Assembly (NCBI GenBank): GCA_017404505.1
Contig: JAFRCE010000022.1
Location: 26,644-90,643 of the forward strand
Reading direction: 5' to 3'
DNA length: 64,000 nt
Source: Solobacterium sp.
GTDB lineage: Bacteria > Bacillota_I > Bacilli_A > Erysipelotrichales > Erysipelotrichaceae
Shown here: positions 18,063-27,249 of the stretch, one piece after another
How positions within the stretch are numbered: position 1 is the first letter of the stretch
Layout of the letters: each line of letters begins with the position of its first letter
Made by a program: the position numbers and the translations under genes
Notes under the pieces: model-generated
What the model was told of the DNA's origin: nothing
Databases searched by the model: none
Seen by the model: only the letters and a program-made list of their open reading frames with translations

Positions 18063-20084
18063 ATGGCACAGAAAAAAGAAACTACCAAAAAGACTACTGC
18101 AGGCAGCACGAAGAAAAAGACTGCTGAAGCCAAACCGCTGGATCCGGTATTCCTGACACCGTTTGATCGTTATCTTTTGGCTAAGAGCACCAACTACAAA
18201 GTGTATCAGAAGATGGGTGCGCATCCGGCCAAGCTGAATGGAAAGAAGGGGATGCATTTCGCTGTATGGGCACCGCATGCCAAGGCGGTATCCATTGTCT
18301 GCGACCGCAATAACTGGGATCCGAAAGCCAATTATATGCTGCCGCTGGAAAAGAGCGGCATCTACGAAGGCTTTATCGAAGGTATGGGCTTTGGTGAAGT
18401 TTACAAGTATGCCATTCTGACCAAGAAAGACGAAGTGCTTTACAAAGCTGACCCGTATGCTTTCTCGGCCGAATTCAGACCGGGCACCGCCAGCAAGACA
18501 GCCGACATTGCCGGCTATAAATGGGGTGATGCCAAGTGGATGACGGAACGCGCTTCCAAGGGTACGTTCGATCAGCCGATGGCGATTTATGAAGTTCATC
18601 TCGGCTCCTGGCTCAAGCGGGAGAATTATGAAGACGAAGACGGCTTCATGAATTACCGTGAATATGCCAAGGAACTTGCTGAATACTGCAGCTGGATGGG
18701 CTACACACATGTCGAACTGATGGGTATCGCCGAATATCCGTTTGACGGATCCTGGGGCTATCAGGTTACCGGCTATTATGCTCCGACATCCCGCTATGGC
18801 GAACCGAAAGACTTCATGTACTTCGTTGACTACATGCACAAGCATGGCATCGGCGTCATTCTTGACTGGGTACCGGCTCACTTCCCGAAAGACGCGCATG
18901 GCCTGGCAGACTTTGACGGTGAGGCGCTGTTCGAATATCCGGATCCGCGTATGGGCGAACATCCGGACTGGGGCACCAAGTGCTTCGACTATTCCAAGCC
19001 GGAAGTCAAGAACTTCATGATCGGCAATGCCCTCTACTGGTATGACGAGTATCATATCGACGGACTGCGCGTCGACGCTGTCGCTTCCATGCTGTATCTG
19101 GACTACGGCCGCAAGGACGGTCAGTGGATCCCGAACAAATACGGCGACAACGGCAACCTCGATTCCATGGAATTCTTCAAGCATCTGAATTCCGTTATCC
19201 GGGGCCGCAAGGACGGAACCATCATCATCGCCGAAGAATCGACCGCATGGCCGCGCATCACGACCAGACCGGAAGACGATGGCCTTGGCTTCACATATAA
19301 GTGGAACATGGGCTGGATGCATGACTTCCTGGATTACATGAAGCTGGATCCGTATTTCCGTAAGGACAACCACAACAAGATGACCTTCGGCATGAGCTAT
19401 GCCACATCGGAAAAATTCATTCTTGTTCTTTCCCATGACGAAGTCGTTCACCTCAAGTGTTCGATGATCAACAAGATGCCGGGTCTTGACGGAGACAAGT
19501 TCAGAAACCTGAAGTGCGGCTATACATTCATGTTCGGTCATGCCGGCAAGAAACTGCTCTTTATGGGTCAGGACTTCGCCCAGTATCATGAATGGGACGA
19601 GAAAGTCCAGCTGAACTGGGAACTGTGCGACGAACCGCTGAACCATGACATGCAGTCGTTCGTCCATGACCTGCTGCACATGTACAGAAAGTATCCAGCC
19701 ATGTACAAGCTGGATGATTCCTGGGAAGGCTTCTACTGGATCAATGCCGACGACAACTCCAGAAGTATCTTCAGCTTTGTCCGTCAGGACAAGACCGGCA
19801 AGAACAACCTGCTGTTCGTCATCAACATGACACCGGTCGAACGTCCGGATTATATGGTAGGCGCGCCATGCAAGGGCAGATACACACTGATCTTCGACGA
19901 AAACGGCGAAGTATCCGTGAAGTCTGACAAGAAGCGTGTCTATACAGCCGTCAAGGGTGAATGCGACAAGCAGCCGTACCGTGTTGAATACCCGCTGCCG
20001 GGTTACGGATGTGCTGTCTTCCGCTTCAACGACGCACCGGAAGAACCGGCCAAAAAGACCGCTAAAAAGACAACAAAGAAATAA
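18063..20084 (+). CDS. glgB: 1,4-alpha-glucan (glycogen) branching enzyme
   Basis: Transfers alpha-1,4 glucan segments to alpha-1,6 branch points in glycogen. ATG 18063 is preferred to TTG 18042 because GAGGG lies eight bases upstream, giving 673 residues. An N-terminal CBM48-like domain (FAVWAPHAKAVSIVCDRNNW) precedes a GH13 barrel: LDWVPAHFPKDAHGLADFDG, nucleophile Asp in DGLRVDAVASMLYLDYG, acid Glu in IIIAEESTAWP and the third Asp in LSHDEVVH. Length and motifs fit GlgB. Both ends carry extra Lys/Thr-rich tails (about residues 3-25, and the last 15) not needed for catalysis. No other glycogen gene is adjacent. Confidence 0.93.
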   Translation: MAQKKETTKKTTAGSTKKKTAEAKPLDPVFLTPFDRYLLAKSTNYKVYQKMGAHPAKLNGKKGMHFAVWAPHAKAVSIVCDRNNWDPKANYMLPLEKSGIYEGFIEGMGFGEVYKYAILTKKDEVLYKADPYAFSAEFRPGTASKTADIAGYKWGDAKWMTERASKGTFDQPMAIYEVHLGSWLKRENYEDEDGFMNYREYAKELAEYCSWMGYTHVELMGIAEYPFDGSWGYQVTGYYAPTSRYGEPKDFMYFVDYMHKHGIGVILDWVPAHFPKDAHGLADFDGEALFEYPDPRMGEHPDWGTKCFDYSKPEVKNFMIGNALYWYDEYHIDGLRVDAVASMLYLDYGRKDGQWIPNKYGDNGNLDSMEFFKHLNSVIRGRKDGTIIIAEESTAWPRITTRPEDDGLGFTYKWNMGWMHDFLDYMKLDPYFRKDNHNKMTFGMSYATSEKFILVLSHDEVVHLKCSMINKMPGLDGDKFRNLKCGYTFMFGHAGKKLLFMGQDFAQYHEWDEKVQLNWELCDEPLNHDMQSFVHDLLHMYRKYPAMYKLDDSWEGFYWINADDNSRSIFSFVRQDKTGKNNLLFVINMTPVERPDYMVGAPCKGRYTLIFDENGEVSVKSDKKRVYTAVKGECDKQPYRVEYPLPGYGCAVFRFNDAPEEPAKKTAKKTTKK

Positions 20085-20093
20085 GAAACAAAG

Positions 20094-20122
20094 AGGCAGA
20101 TTCTCCCGGATCTGCCTTTCTT
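20094..20122 (+). terminator. Intrinsic terminator after glgB
   Basis: AGGCAGAT (20094-20101) / ATCTGCCT (20110-20117), 8-nt loop, weak T-rich tail TTCTT. Confidence 0.65.
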
Positions 20123-20143
20123 CATGCATGATACCGGAATCGT

Positions 20144-20152
20144 TGTTATACT
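20144..20152 (+). promoter_or_regulatory. Extended -10 promoter of the lipoprotein gene
   Basis: TGTTATACT fits TGnTATnnT and lies 46 bp before the ATG at 20198. Confidence 0.55.
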
Positions 20153-20197
20153 GAAGTTACATTCAATGCAGTATTCAGATAAAAAAGGGGAAAGCAT

Positions 20198-20737
20198 ATG
20201 AAAAAGAGATTTTTATTATCCGCCGCACTGGTTCTTTCGATGTGCGCCTGCAGCAGTTCTACGGCAAATACGGAAACACCAAAAGAAACACCGGCTGAAA
20301 CACCGGCCGAAGAAAGCGGACAGAAGAAGGAAACCACGCTGGATTCCGGGCAGCTTGTGGATGTATTGCTCAATGAATTAGGCGTCAGTCTCGGAAACAT
20401 AGATGATATTCATGTTCCTCTCGCCGACGAAGACAACAATTTCAAGCTGACGTTTACACTCAATGGTGAAGAATACTTCTGCAAGATCAACGGAACAACC
20501 GGTGAAGTGATCGAGCACAACGTGCCGGAAGACATTCTGAAAGAAGTGAAAGCGGCCGGCGATCCGGCGGATGCCGCGCTCAATGCCGCTTTCGATGCAC
20601 TGAAAGGATATAACGGCGGCGCTGAAGATATCGTGATTTCCCAGAGCGGTCCGAATTCGTACACGGTGGATTTCAACTGGAACGGCGAACACTATACATT
20701 CAATTACGACGCGGATCAGGGAAAGATCGTCGACTGA
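20198..20737 (+). CDS. PepSY-like lipoprotein
   Basis: A 179-residue exported protein. The N-terminus MKKRFLLSAALVLSMCACSS is a lipoprotein signal with two candidate cysteines, followed by a Thr/Pro/Glu-rich spacer that recalls a surface stalk (residues about 25-50). The remaining 125 residues hold two similar alpha/beta units, each ending in a strand pair: FTLNGEEYFCKINGTTGEVI and FNWNGEHYTFNYDADQGKIV. The Y-x-F-x-I/Y-D-x-x-x-G-x-I pattern is typical of PepSY domains, which are thought to modulate proteases or bind ligands at the cell surface. It is single-gene with its own extended -10 promoter. Exact role unknown. Confidence 0.75.
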   Translation: MKKRFLLSAALVLSMCACSSSTANTETPKETPAETPAEESGQKKETTLDSGQLVDVLLNELGVSLGNIDDIHVPLADEDNNFKLTFTLNGEEYFCKINGTTGEVIEHNVPEDILKEVKAAGDPADAALNAAFDALKGYNGGAEDIVISQSGPNSYTVDFNWNGEHYTFNYDADQGKIVD

Positions 20738-20794
20738 TCCGGCTTTGAAACAGTCGTATACCGCCTGCCTGAACGGGCAGAATCAATTCATAAG

Positions 20795-20823
20795 AAAACT
20801 TCAGGTGAAAATCTGAAGTTTTT
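20795..20823 (+). terminator. Hairpin between the PepSY lipoprotein and the TIM-barrel gene
   Basis: AAAACTTCAG (20795-20804) / CTGAAGTTTT (20813-20822), 8-nt loop, five T residues. It ends three bases before the ribosome site AAGGAG (20826-20831) of the next gene, so that gene depends on read-through or on an unseen promoter. Confidence 0.7.
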
Positions 20824-20836
20824 ACAAGGAGATTTT

Positions 20837-21940
20837 ATGAAATATATCGGTCAGATCTTTACCGGCGGCTGGCACCAGAAAAACTATACAAGTGATGAAA
20901 TCATTCACAGGCTGGCAGAAATCACAGAAGCCGTTCCGCTGGAAAAGGTCATCATCGGCTGGCACGTCGATCCGGAACTGTACCGGAAAACCGGTGCCTG
21001 GCTTCATGAGCACGGCATGAAAATGCTGTTGTGGCTTCCGGTATTCTCGGAAACCGGGGAACTGAAAGAAGCGGACGACGCCCTGGACTTGTACCGGCAG
21101 AAAACCGGAAACCTGGCCCTGCAGGAAGGTGAGAACTTCGCCTTCTACTGTCCGTCTTCGCAAAGGAACATACAGAATGTCTTCGATCTGTACGACGAAT
21201 GCTTTTCCAACTGCGGGTTTGACGGTATTTTTTTGGACAAGATCCGCGGCCAGTCTTTCGTGGCCGGCAAGGAAGGCGTATTGAGCTGCTGCTGTGAAAA
21301 ATGTGAACGGATTTATGAAGAACACGGCTTCTCTTTGGCCAGGTTCAGGAAACTGTATGAGGAAAAAGGCGATCGTCTGTTTGCCAGCCGCGGCTATCAG
21401 AAACAGAAAGGTTTTCTCTATGCGGAAAAGGAAACCGAAGATTATTTCCGTATCAAGGAGGAAATCATCGCCGCCGCCGTCAACCGGATCGTCAGACATT
21501 TTAAAGAGAAGGGGCTGGAAGTCGGTCTGGATCTCTATGCGCCGTTGTTAAGCAGAACGGTCGGCCAGAATTACAGGCTTCTGACAGAAGAAGCGGACTT
21601 TATCAAACCGATGATGTATCGGAAAACGGAAGCGCCGGCCGGCATCGGCTATGAATATGAAATGATGCGAAAAGCACTGAGAGAAAGCGGCGGTTATGAA
21701 GATCTCTGTTTTGATGAGACGTTTCTGAAAGAGCAGCTGGATGAGTTCAAAGATCTGCCGGTTGGCAGATATCCCGGTATTGAAGTCAACTATCGAAAAG
21801 ACATCGCCAAAACGGATCCCGCCTATATCCGCGCGTCTCTGGAAGTCTTTCAGGCATGCGGCATGGACGGGGCGGTGCTGGCCTGGGATCTGATGCTGGC
21901 GCCGGACAGTCATCTGGAAGTGTTCCGGGATGCGGAATAG
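20837..21940 (+). CDS. TIM-barrel protein, putative glycoside hydrolase-like
   Basis: A 367-residue soluble protein I cannot place in a named family. It reads like a (beta/alpha)8 glycoside hydrolase fold: strands KVIIGWHVD, GMKMLLWLPVFSETGEL, FDGIFLDKIRG, GLEVGLDLYAPLLSRTVG, FIKPMMYRK and GMDGAVLAWDLMLAPD follow at regular spacing. The Asp in GIFLDKIR and acidic residues in later strands could be catalytic. After strand four comes a cysteine cluster, SCCCEKC, next to a helix ERIYEEHG; similar Cys clusters occur in some family-10-type or DUF-class glycosidases. No signal peptide, so it acts in the cytoplasm. Ribosome site AAGGAG is good. Confidence 0.6.
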   Translation: MKYIGQIFTGGWHQKNYTSDEIIHRLAEITEAVPLEKVIIGWHVDPELYRKTGAWLHEHGMKMLLWLPVFSETGELKEADDALDLYRQKTGNLALQEGENFAFYCPSSQRNIQNVFDLYDECFSNCGFDGIFLDKIRGQSFVAGKEGVLSCCCEKCERIYEEHGFSLARFRKLYEEKGDRLFASRGYQKQKGFLYAEKETEDYFRIKEEIIAAAVNRIVRHFKEKGLEVGLDLYAPLLSRTVGQNYRLLTEEADFIKPMMYRKTEAPAGIGYEYEMMRKALRESGGYEDLCFDETFLKEQLDEFKDLPVGRYPGIEVNYRKDIAKTDPAYIRASLEVFQACGMDGAVLAWDLMLAPDSHLEVFRDAE

Positions 21941-21964
21941 CAGTGCGATTCTGTTCTGATACAG

Positions 21965-21993
21965 TTGACATCAGGGAGAGGCAATGATACTTT
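21965..21993 (+). promoter_or_regulatory. Candidate promoter of the small-peptide locus
   Basis: A perfect -35 TTGACA (21965-21970) lies 17 bp before TACTTT (21988-21993); TAAAAT at 21993-21998 is an alternative -10 but too far. A small TGCTCTT/AAGAGCA hairpin follows at about 21999-22015. Confidence 0.45.
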
Positions 21994-22093
21994 AAAATGC
22001 TCTTGTAAAGAGCACATGCACGCAATATTGACTAACAAATACAGATCAGGAAAATCGAAGTGGAAGCAGTTATCACTGCGGGAAGAAAAAGCC

Positions 22094-22380
22094 ATGGAAA
22101 AAAAACGACAACGGTTCTCTCAGAAGAATTGCTCAAGCAGATCAACGGCGGTGAAGGTGTTGATATTTCAGCATATTCCGAAGAGGAACTGGCCCGGATT
22201 TTCGAATTATATTTCCAGATGTATGGAGAATTCAACGCTCTTCCCTATCTGGCAGGCTGAGGTGTAACGACCGGTGATTATTATCTGATTGATCGCGACA
22301 GATACTGGCAGGACACACCATACGCCGGTGCACCGCGGGCCTGGAAGCTCGCCCATCTTGTCTATCAGCGGAATCATTGA
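22094..22380 (+). pseudogene. Broken double-glycine leader peptide gene (bacteriocin/RiPP-like)
   Basis: The frame reading VLSEELLKQINGGEGVDIS contains a textbook double-glycine leader (LSxExLxxINGG), but the only well-placed ATG (22094, with GGGAAG eight bases before) is out of frame by one base. The ATG is followed by G and eight A residues (22098-22105). Nine A would join it to the leader as MEKKTTTVLSEELL. The frame then stops at TGA 22258-22260, yet continues afterwards without a stop for 40 codons (GVTTGDYYLIDRDRYW and onward) to TGA 22378-22380, as if a Trp TGG had become TGA. A GTG at 22060 gives an alternative intact 66-residue ORF. No exporter is adjacent. Confidence 0.5.
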
Positions 22381-22417
22381 TTGACAAACGGAATTTATAT
22401 AAGGAGAGAAGATACAG

Positions 22418-22650
22418 ATGAAAGACTTAAGAGCCTTAGAAGATGAAATGATGGAAAATGTTTTCGGCGGCTACAATGTCGACGATCTCAGTCCGGAAGA
22501 TTTAGCGGAACTGCAGAGACTGGGCGGCCTGCTGGTGGAACAGCAGATCATGAACAAGAACAACGACCCGAATTTCAGCCGGGAAGATATCTGGAATTAC
22601 TCAACGAACTCAACGCTCTGGATAAAGTTCTCAGAGAAAAGTACGGCTGA
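22418..22650 (+). pseudogene. Second double-glycine peptide gene, frameshifted near its 3' end
   Basis: ATG 22418 with AAGGAG (22401-22406) starts MKDLRALEDEMMENVFGGYN, a typical double-glycine leader, then NVDDLSPEDLAELQRLGG. The nominal frame runs on past the downstream terminator into the convergent gene, which is not credible. From about 22591 the other frame reads LELLNELNALDKVLREKYG and stops at TGA 22648-22650, 18 bases before a strong terminator. One base lost around 22589-22591 explains this. The restored peptide would have about 77 residues. Its core resembles that of the preceding peptide (acidic, SxEEL/SPEDL motif). Function unknown; decay or assembly error possible. Confidence 0.55.
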
Positions 22651-22668
22651 TTCAGATTTTGCACAATG

Positions 22669-22697
22669 CCTCTGCCTTCTGCGCAGAGGTTTTTTTT
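22669..22697 (+). terminator. Intrinsic terminator of the peptide locus
   Basis: CCTCTGC (22669-22675) / GCAGAGG (22683-22689) followed by eight T residues. Confidence 0.9.
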
Positions 22698-22713
22698 GCG
22701 CCATTTTCCGACG

Positions 22714-22748
22714 AAAAAAAGGATCGGCCTTTCATTGGCCAATCCCTT
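22714..22748 (-). terminator. Intrinsic terminator of the minus-strand GH1 gene
   Basis: On the minus strand GGATTGGCC ... GGCCGATCC (22737-22745 with 22721-22729) is followed by seven T residues. Confidence 0.88.
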
Positions 22749-22775
22749 TGTTCAATCAATATTATGCGGTAATGA

Positions 22776-24254
<1,479 letters not shown>

Positions 24255-24334
24255 TCATTGTACAATATTCTGTCATTTCCGCATGAGCGGGATTTTATTT
24301 TCACCAGTTTGTCCTTAGAACTTGCGAAAGAAAA

Positions 24335-24343
24335 TGATATGAT
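24335..24343 (+). promoter_or_regulatory. Extended -10 promoter of the iron-sulfur flavoprotein gene
   Basis: TGATATGAT fits the extended -10 pattern and lies 35 bp before the ATG at 24378; TGTGAGGA gives the ribosome site. Confidence 0.6.
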
Positions 24344-24377
24344 GAGAATACCGTGTAGTGTGTGAGGAAAATACAAT

Positions 24378-27179
24378 ATGATCAAAGAACAGAAAAACAG
24401 AATGATCAATGACTGGGACAGAAGGAATATGGAAATCGATCCGAACTATGTCCCGGCTGATCCCGAAAAGGCGAAACTGGTCCTGAAACTTGGGAATATG
24501 ATCACCGACCGTTATCTTGTCAAATATACCGGAACAATGACGTATGAAGATCCGGAATACTGGATGCTTGACGAGATCCTGACCAAGGAAGAAGTCAAGC
24601 TGATGCTGTCATTCAAAAAGACAAGAAGCAATCTCGATATCGAGGAGATCGCCCGTCGCAACGACATGACCGTCGAGCATGCCCAGGAAGTCGTGCAGCA
24701 TCTGATGTGGATCGGTGTTGTCGAATGCAACCGGGAAAACGAAGACAAGCATCTGCAGTACAACGTGCCGATTTTCGTGCCGGGTTCGGCCGAATTCATG
24801 ATGATCAACACCGAACTGGTTCAGCAGCATCCGCGTCTGGCCACGTTCTTCAACCTGATGACCCAGCTGCCGCTGGAAGGCATCACACCGATGGTGCCGC
24901 AGGGCGGCGCCGGTATCGGCATGCACGTCATCCCGGTCGAAAAAGCGATCGAACATGAAAGCACAGCCCTGCCAATCGAAAAGATCTCCCACTGGCTGAA
25001 CAAGTATGACAAATACAGTATCGGTGTCTGCACCTGCCGCCGCCAGCAGACCTGGCGCAATGAAAACTGCGGCGATATCGAAGGCAACTTCTGTATCGGT
25101 GTCGGTGATCTGGCGGAATTCATGGTATTAAGAGGCGTCGGCCAGTACCGTACCTATGAACAGGTCATCGAGACACTGGAAAGAGCGGAAAGACACGGCT
25201 ACGTGCATCAGACGACGAATATCGACGGCGAAGACAAGATCGTCGGCATCTGCAACTGCTCACCGGCATCCTGCAACGCGCTGCGTCTTGCCAAGCTGTA
25301 CAATACGCCGAACTCCGTCCGTTCCGCTTACCGTGCCCATGTCGACGCGCAGAAGTGCGTCGCCTGCGGCAAGTGCGTGGAAGTATGTCCGGTCGGTGCC
25401 GCGCGACTCGGCCAGAAACTCTGCAAGAAAGACGGTCCGGTCAAGTATCCGCTGACCCAGCTGCCGGATGAAGTCAGATGGACAGAAGACAACTGGAATC
25501 CGAATTACCGTGCTGATATCAAGGTCAACTGCTACGATACCGGAACGGCTCCCTGCAAGACCGCGTGTCCGGCCCATCTGGCTGTTCAGGGTTATGTGAA
25601 GATGGCCAAAGAGGGCAGATACATGGATGCCCTGAAGCTGATCAAGCAGGACAATCCGTTCCCGGCTGTCTGCGGTGCCATCTGCAACCGCCGCTGTGAA
25701 GACGCCTGCACCAGAGGCCTTGTCGATCAGCCGGTCGCCATCGACGAAATCAAGAAGTTTATCGCCGCCCAGGAACTGAAACAGGAAAACAGATATGTTC
25801 CGATCTGTGAGAAACATGACCGGGACGGCGGTTTCTGGGGCGACGAATTCAAGATTGCCATCATCGGTGCCGGTCCGGCCGGTATGAGCTGCGCCTATTA
25901 TCTGCGCACCAACGGCTATCCGGTCACGGTCTTTGAAAAAGAAGAGAAGCCGGGCGGCATGTTGACCTACGGTATTCCGAGCTTCCGTCTGGAAAAAGAT
26001 GTCATCGACGCGGAAATCGATGTCCTGAAACAGATGGGTGTCGAATTCCGGTGCGGAGTGGAAGTCGGTAAGGACGTGACGATCCAGGATCTCAGATATG
26101 AAGGCTATAAGGCATTCTATGTCGCTATCGGTGCCCAGGGCGGCAGACTTGCCGGTGTGCCGGGCGAAGATGCCGCGGGTGTCGAAACCGGTGTCGATTT
26201 CCTGCGCCGGGTCAATTTCAATCATGAAGAAACACTGAAGGGCGACGTCATTGTCATCGGCGGCGGCAATGTCGCGGTCGACGTGGCCAGAACGGCTGTC
26301 CGTCTGACCGACGGCAAAGTCACCATGGTCTGCCTGGAAGGTGAAAACGAAATGCCGGCCGCTGACGATGAAGTCAGAGAAGCGAAAGAGGAGAATATCC
26401 TGGTCAACAACGGCTGGGGTCCAAAAGAAATCCTGACGAAGGACGGCAAGGTTACCGGTATCGTCTTCAAGAAGTGCACATCCGTGACCAATGCGGAAGG
26501 CCGCTTCGACCCGCAGTATGACGAAGAAGATACCATGACGCTGAAAGCGGATCATATCCTGATGTCGATCGGTCAGTCGATCGAATGGGGTTCCCTGCTC
26601 GACGGCAGCCATGTTGAACTGAACCGCAACGGCACTGCCAAGGCGGATCCTGTGACGTTCCAGACTGGTGAAAAGGATATCTTCGTCGGCGGTGACGTCT
26701 ATACCGGACCGCGTTTTGCGATTGATGCGATCGCGGCCGGCAAGATGGCCAGTGATTCCCTAAACCGCTTCGTGCATCCGGGCAACTCGCTGACGATCGG
26801 CCGTGACCTGCGCCAGTTCATCGAACTCGACAAGGACGATATCGTTCTGCCTTCCTATGACACCAGCAAGCGTCAGGTTCCGGGTCATAAGCTCGCGACC
26901 AAGGATAACAAGTTCCATGACAACCGCCTGCCGTTTACCGAAGAACAGGTGAAGCAGGAAGCTTCCCGCTGCTTAAGCTGCGGCGCGACCGTCGTCGATC
27001 TGAACAGATGTGTCGGATGCGGTCTCTGCACGACGCGATGCGAATTCGACGCGATCCATCTGACCAGAGATCTGCCGGATGCGTCCCGCATGATCAAGGC
27101 GGAAGACAAGCTGAAGCTGATCGCTCCGTATGCCGCCAAGCGTGAAATCAAGATCCTGCTGAACAAAGGCAAGAAATAA
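24378..27179 (+). CDS. Multi-domain iron-sulfur flavoprotein (GltD/NfnB-like fusion)
   Basis: A 933-residue oxidoreductase made of stacked modules. Residues about 1-130 are helical with a winged-helix-like segment (IEEIARRNDMTVEHAQEVVQ). Next come Cys pairs CTCRRQ and CNCSPASC, then a [4Fe-4S] ferredoxin site at C327-C330-C333-C337 (CVACGKCVEVCP). A GltD-type N-terminal Fe-S domain follows (CKTACPAHLAVQGYV, CGAICNRRCEDACTRG). FAD binding is IIGAGPAGMSCAYYL near 495, with EKEEKPGGMLTYGIP; NAD(P) binding is VIGGGNVAVDVARTA near 625. The C-terminus adds CLSCGATVV and CVGCGLCTTRCEFDAIHL. It should move electrons between NAD(P)H and a ferredoxin-type partner; substrate unknown. Single-gene unit. 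Confidence 0.82.
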   Translation: MIKEQKNRMINDWDRRNMEIDPNYVPADPEKAKLVLKLGNMITDRYLVKYTGTMTYEDPEYWMLDEILTKEEVKLMLSFKKTRSNLDIEEIARRNDMTVEHAQEVVQHLMWIGVVECNRENEDKHLQYNVPIFVPGSAEFMMINTELVQQHPRLATFFNLMTQLPLEGITPMVPQGGAGIGMHVIPVEKAIEHESTALPIEKISHWLNKYDKYSIGVCTCRRQQTWRNENCGDIEGNFCIGVGDLAEFMVLRGVGQYRTYEQVIETLERAERHGYVHQTTNIDGEDKIVGICNCSPASCNALRLAKLYNTPNSVRSAYRAHVDAQKCVACGKCVEVCPVGAARLGQKLCKKDGPVKYPLTQLPDEVRWTEDNWNPNYRADIKVNCYDTGTAPCKTACPAHLAVQGYVKMAKEGRYMDALKLIKQDNPFPAVCGAICNRRCEDACTRGLVDQPVAIDEIKKFIAAQELKQENRYVPICEKHDRDGGFWGDEFKIAIIGAGPAGMSCAYYLRTNGYPVTVFEKEEKPGGMLTYGIPSFRLEKDVIDAEIDVLKQMGVEFRCGVEVGKDVTIQDLRYEGYKAFYVAIGAQGGRLAGVPGEDAAGVETGVDFLRRVNFNHEETLKGDVIVIGGGNVAVDVARTAVRLTDGKVTMVCLEGENEMPAADDEVREAKEENILVNNGWGPKEILTKDGKVTGIVFKKCTSVTNAEGRFDPQYDEEDTMTLKADHILMSIGQSIEWGSLLDGSHVELNRNGTAKADPVTFQTGEKDIFVGGDVYTGPRFAIDAIAAGKMASDSLNRFVHPGNSLTIGRDLRQFIELDKDDIVLPSYDTSKRQVPGHKLATKDNKFHDNRLPFTEEQVKQEASRCLSCGATVVDLNRCVGCGLCTTRCEFDAIHLTRDLPDASRMIKAEDKLKLIAPYAAKREIKILLNKGKK

Positions 27180-27185
27180 TACAGG

Positions 27186-27210
27186 AAAAGAGACTGGAAA
27201 GTCTCTTTTT
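27186..27210 (+). terminator. Intrinsic terminator after the flavoprotein
   Basis: AAAAGAGACT (27186-27195) / AGTCTCTTTT (27200-27209), 4-nt loop GGAA. Confidence 0.88.
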
Positions 27211-27222
27211 CATATGTATGTA

Positions 27223-27228
27223 TATAAT
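27223..27228 (+). promoter_or_regulatory. -10 box of the SWIM protein gene
   Basis: TATAAT directly after the terminator. Because it lies inside the longer reading frame starting at ATG 27214, it argues for translation from 27250 instead. Confidence 0.55.
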
Positions 27229-27249
27229 GGTGAAGAGAGGAACGAAGCG

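Noticed and set aside
18027..20129. 700-codon open frame on the minus strand opposite glgB
   Set aside because: It mirrors the GlgB coding frame, lacks a ribosome site and has no protein-like domains; glgB motifs are unambiguous.
22258..22260. TGA read as tryptophan (code 4)
   Set aside because: Many intact genes here end in TGA followed by terminators, so TGA is a stop in this genome.
22381..22400. Promoter TTGACA with TATATA before the second small peptide
   Set aside because: Spacing is only about nine bases, too short for a sigma-70 promoter.
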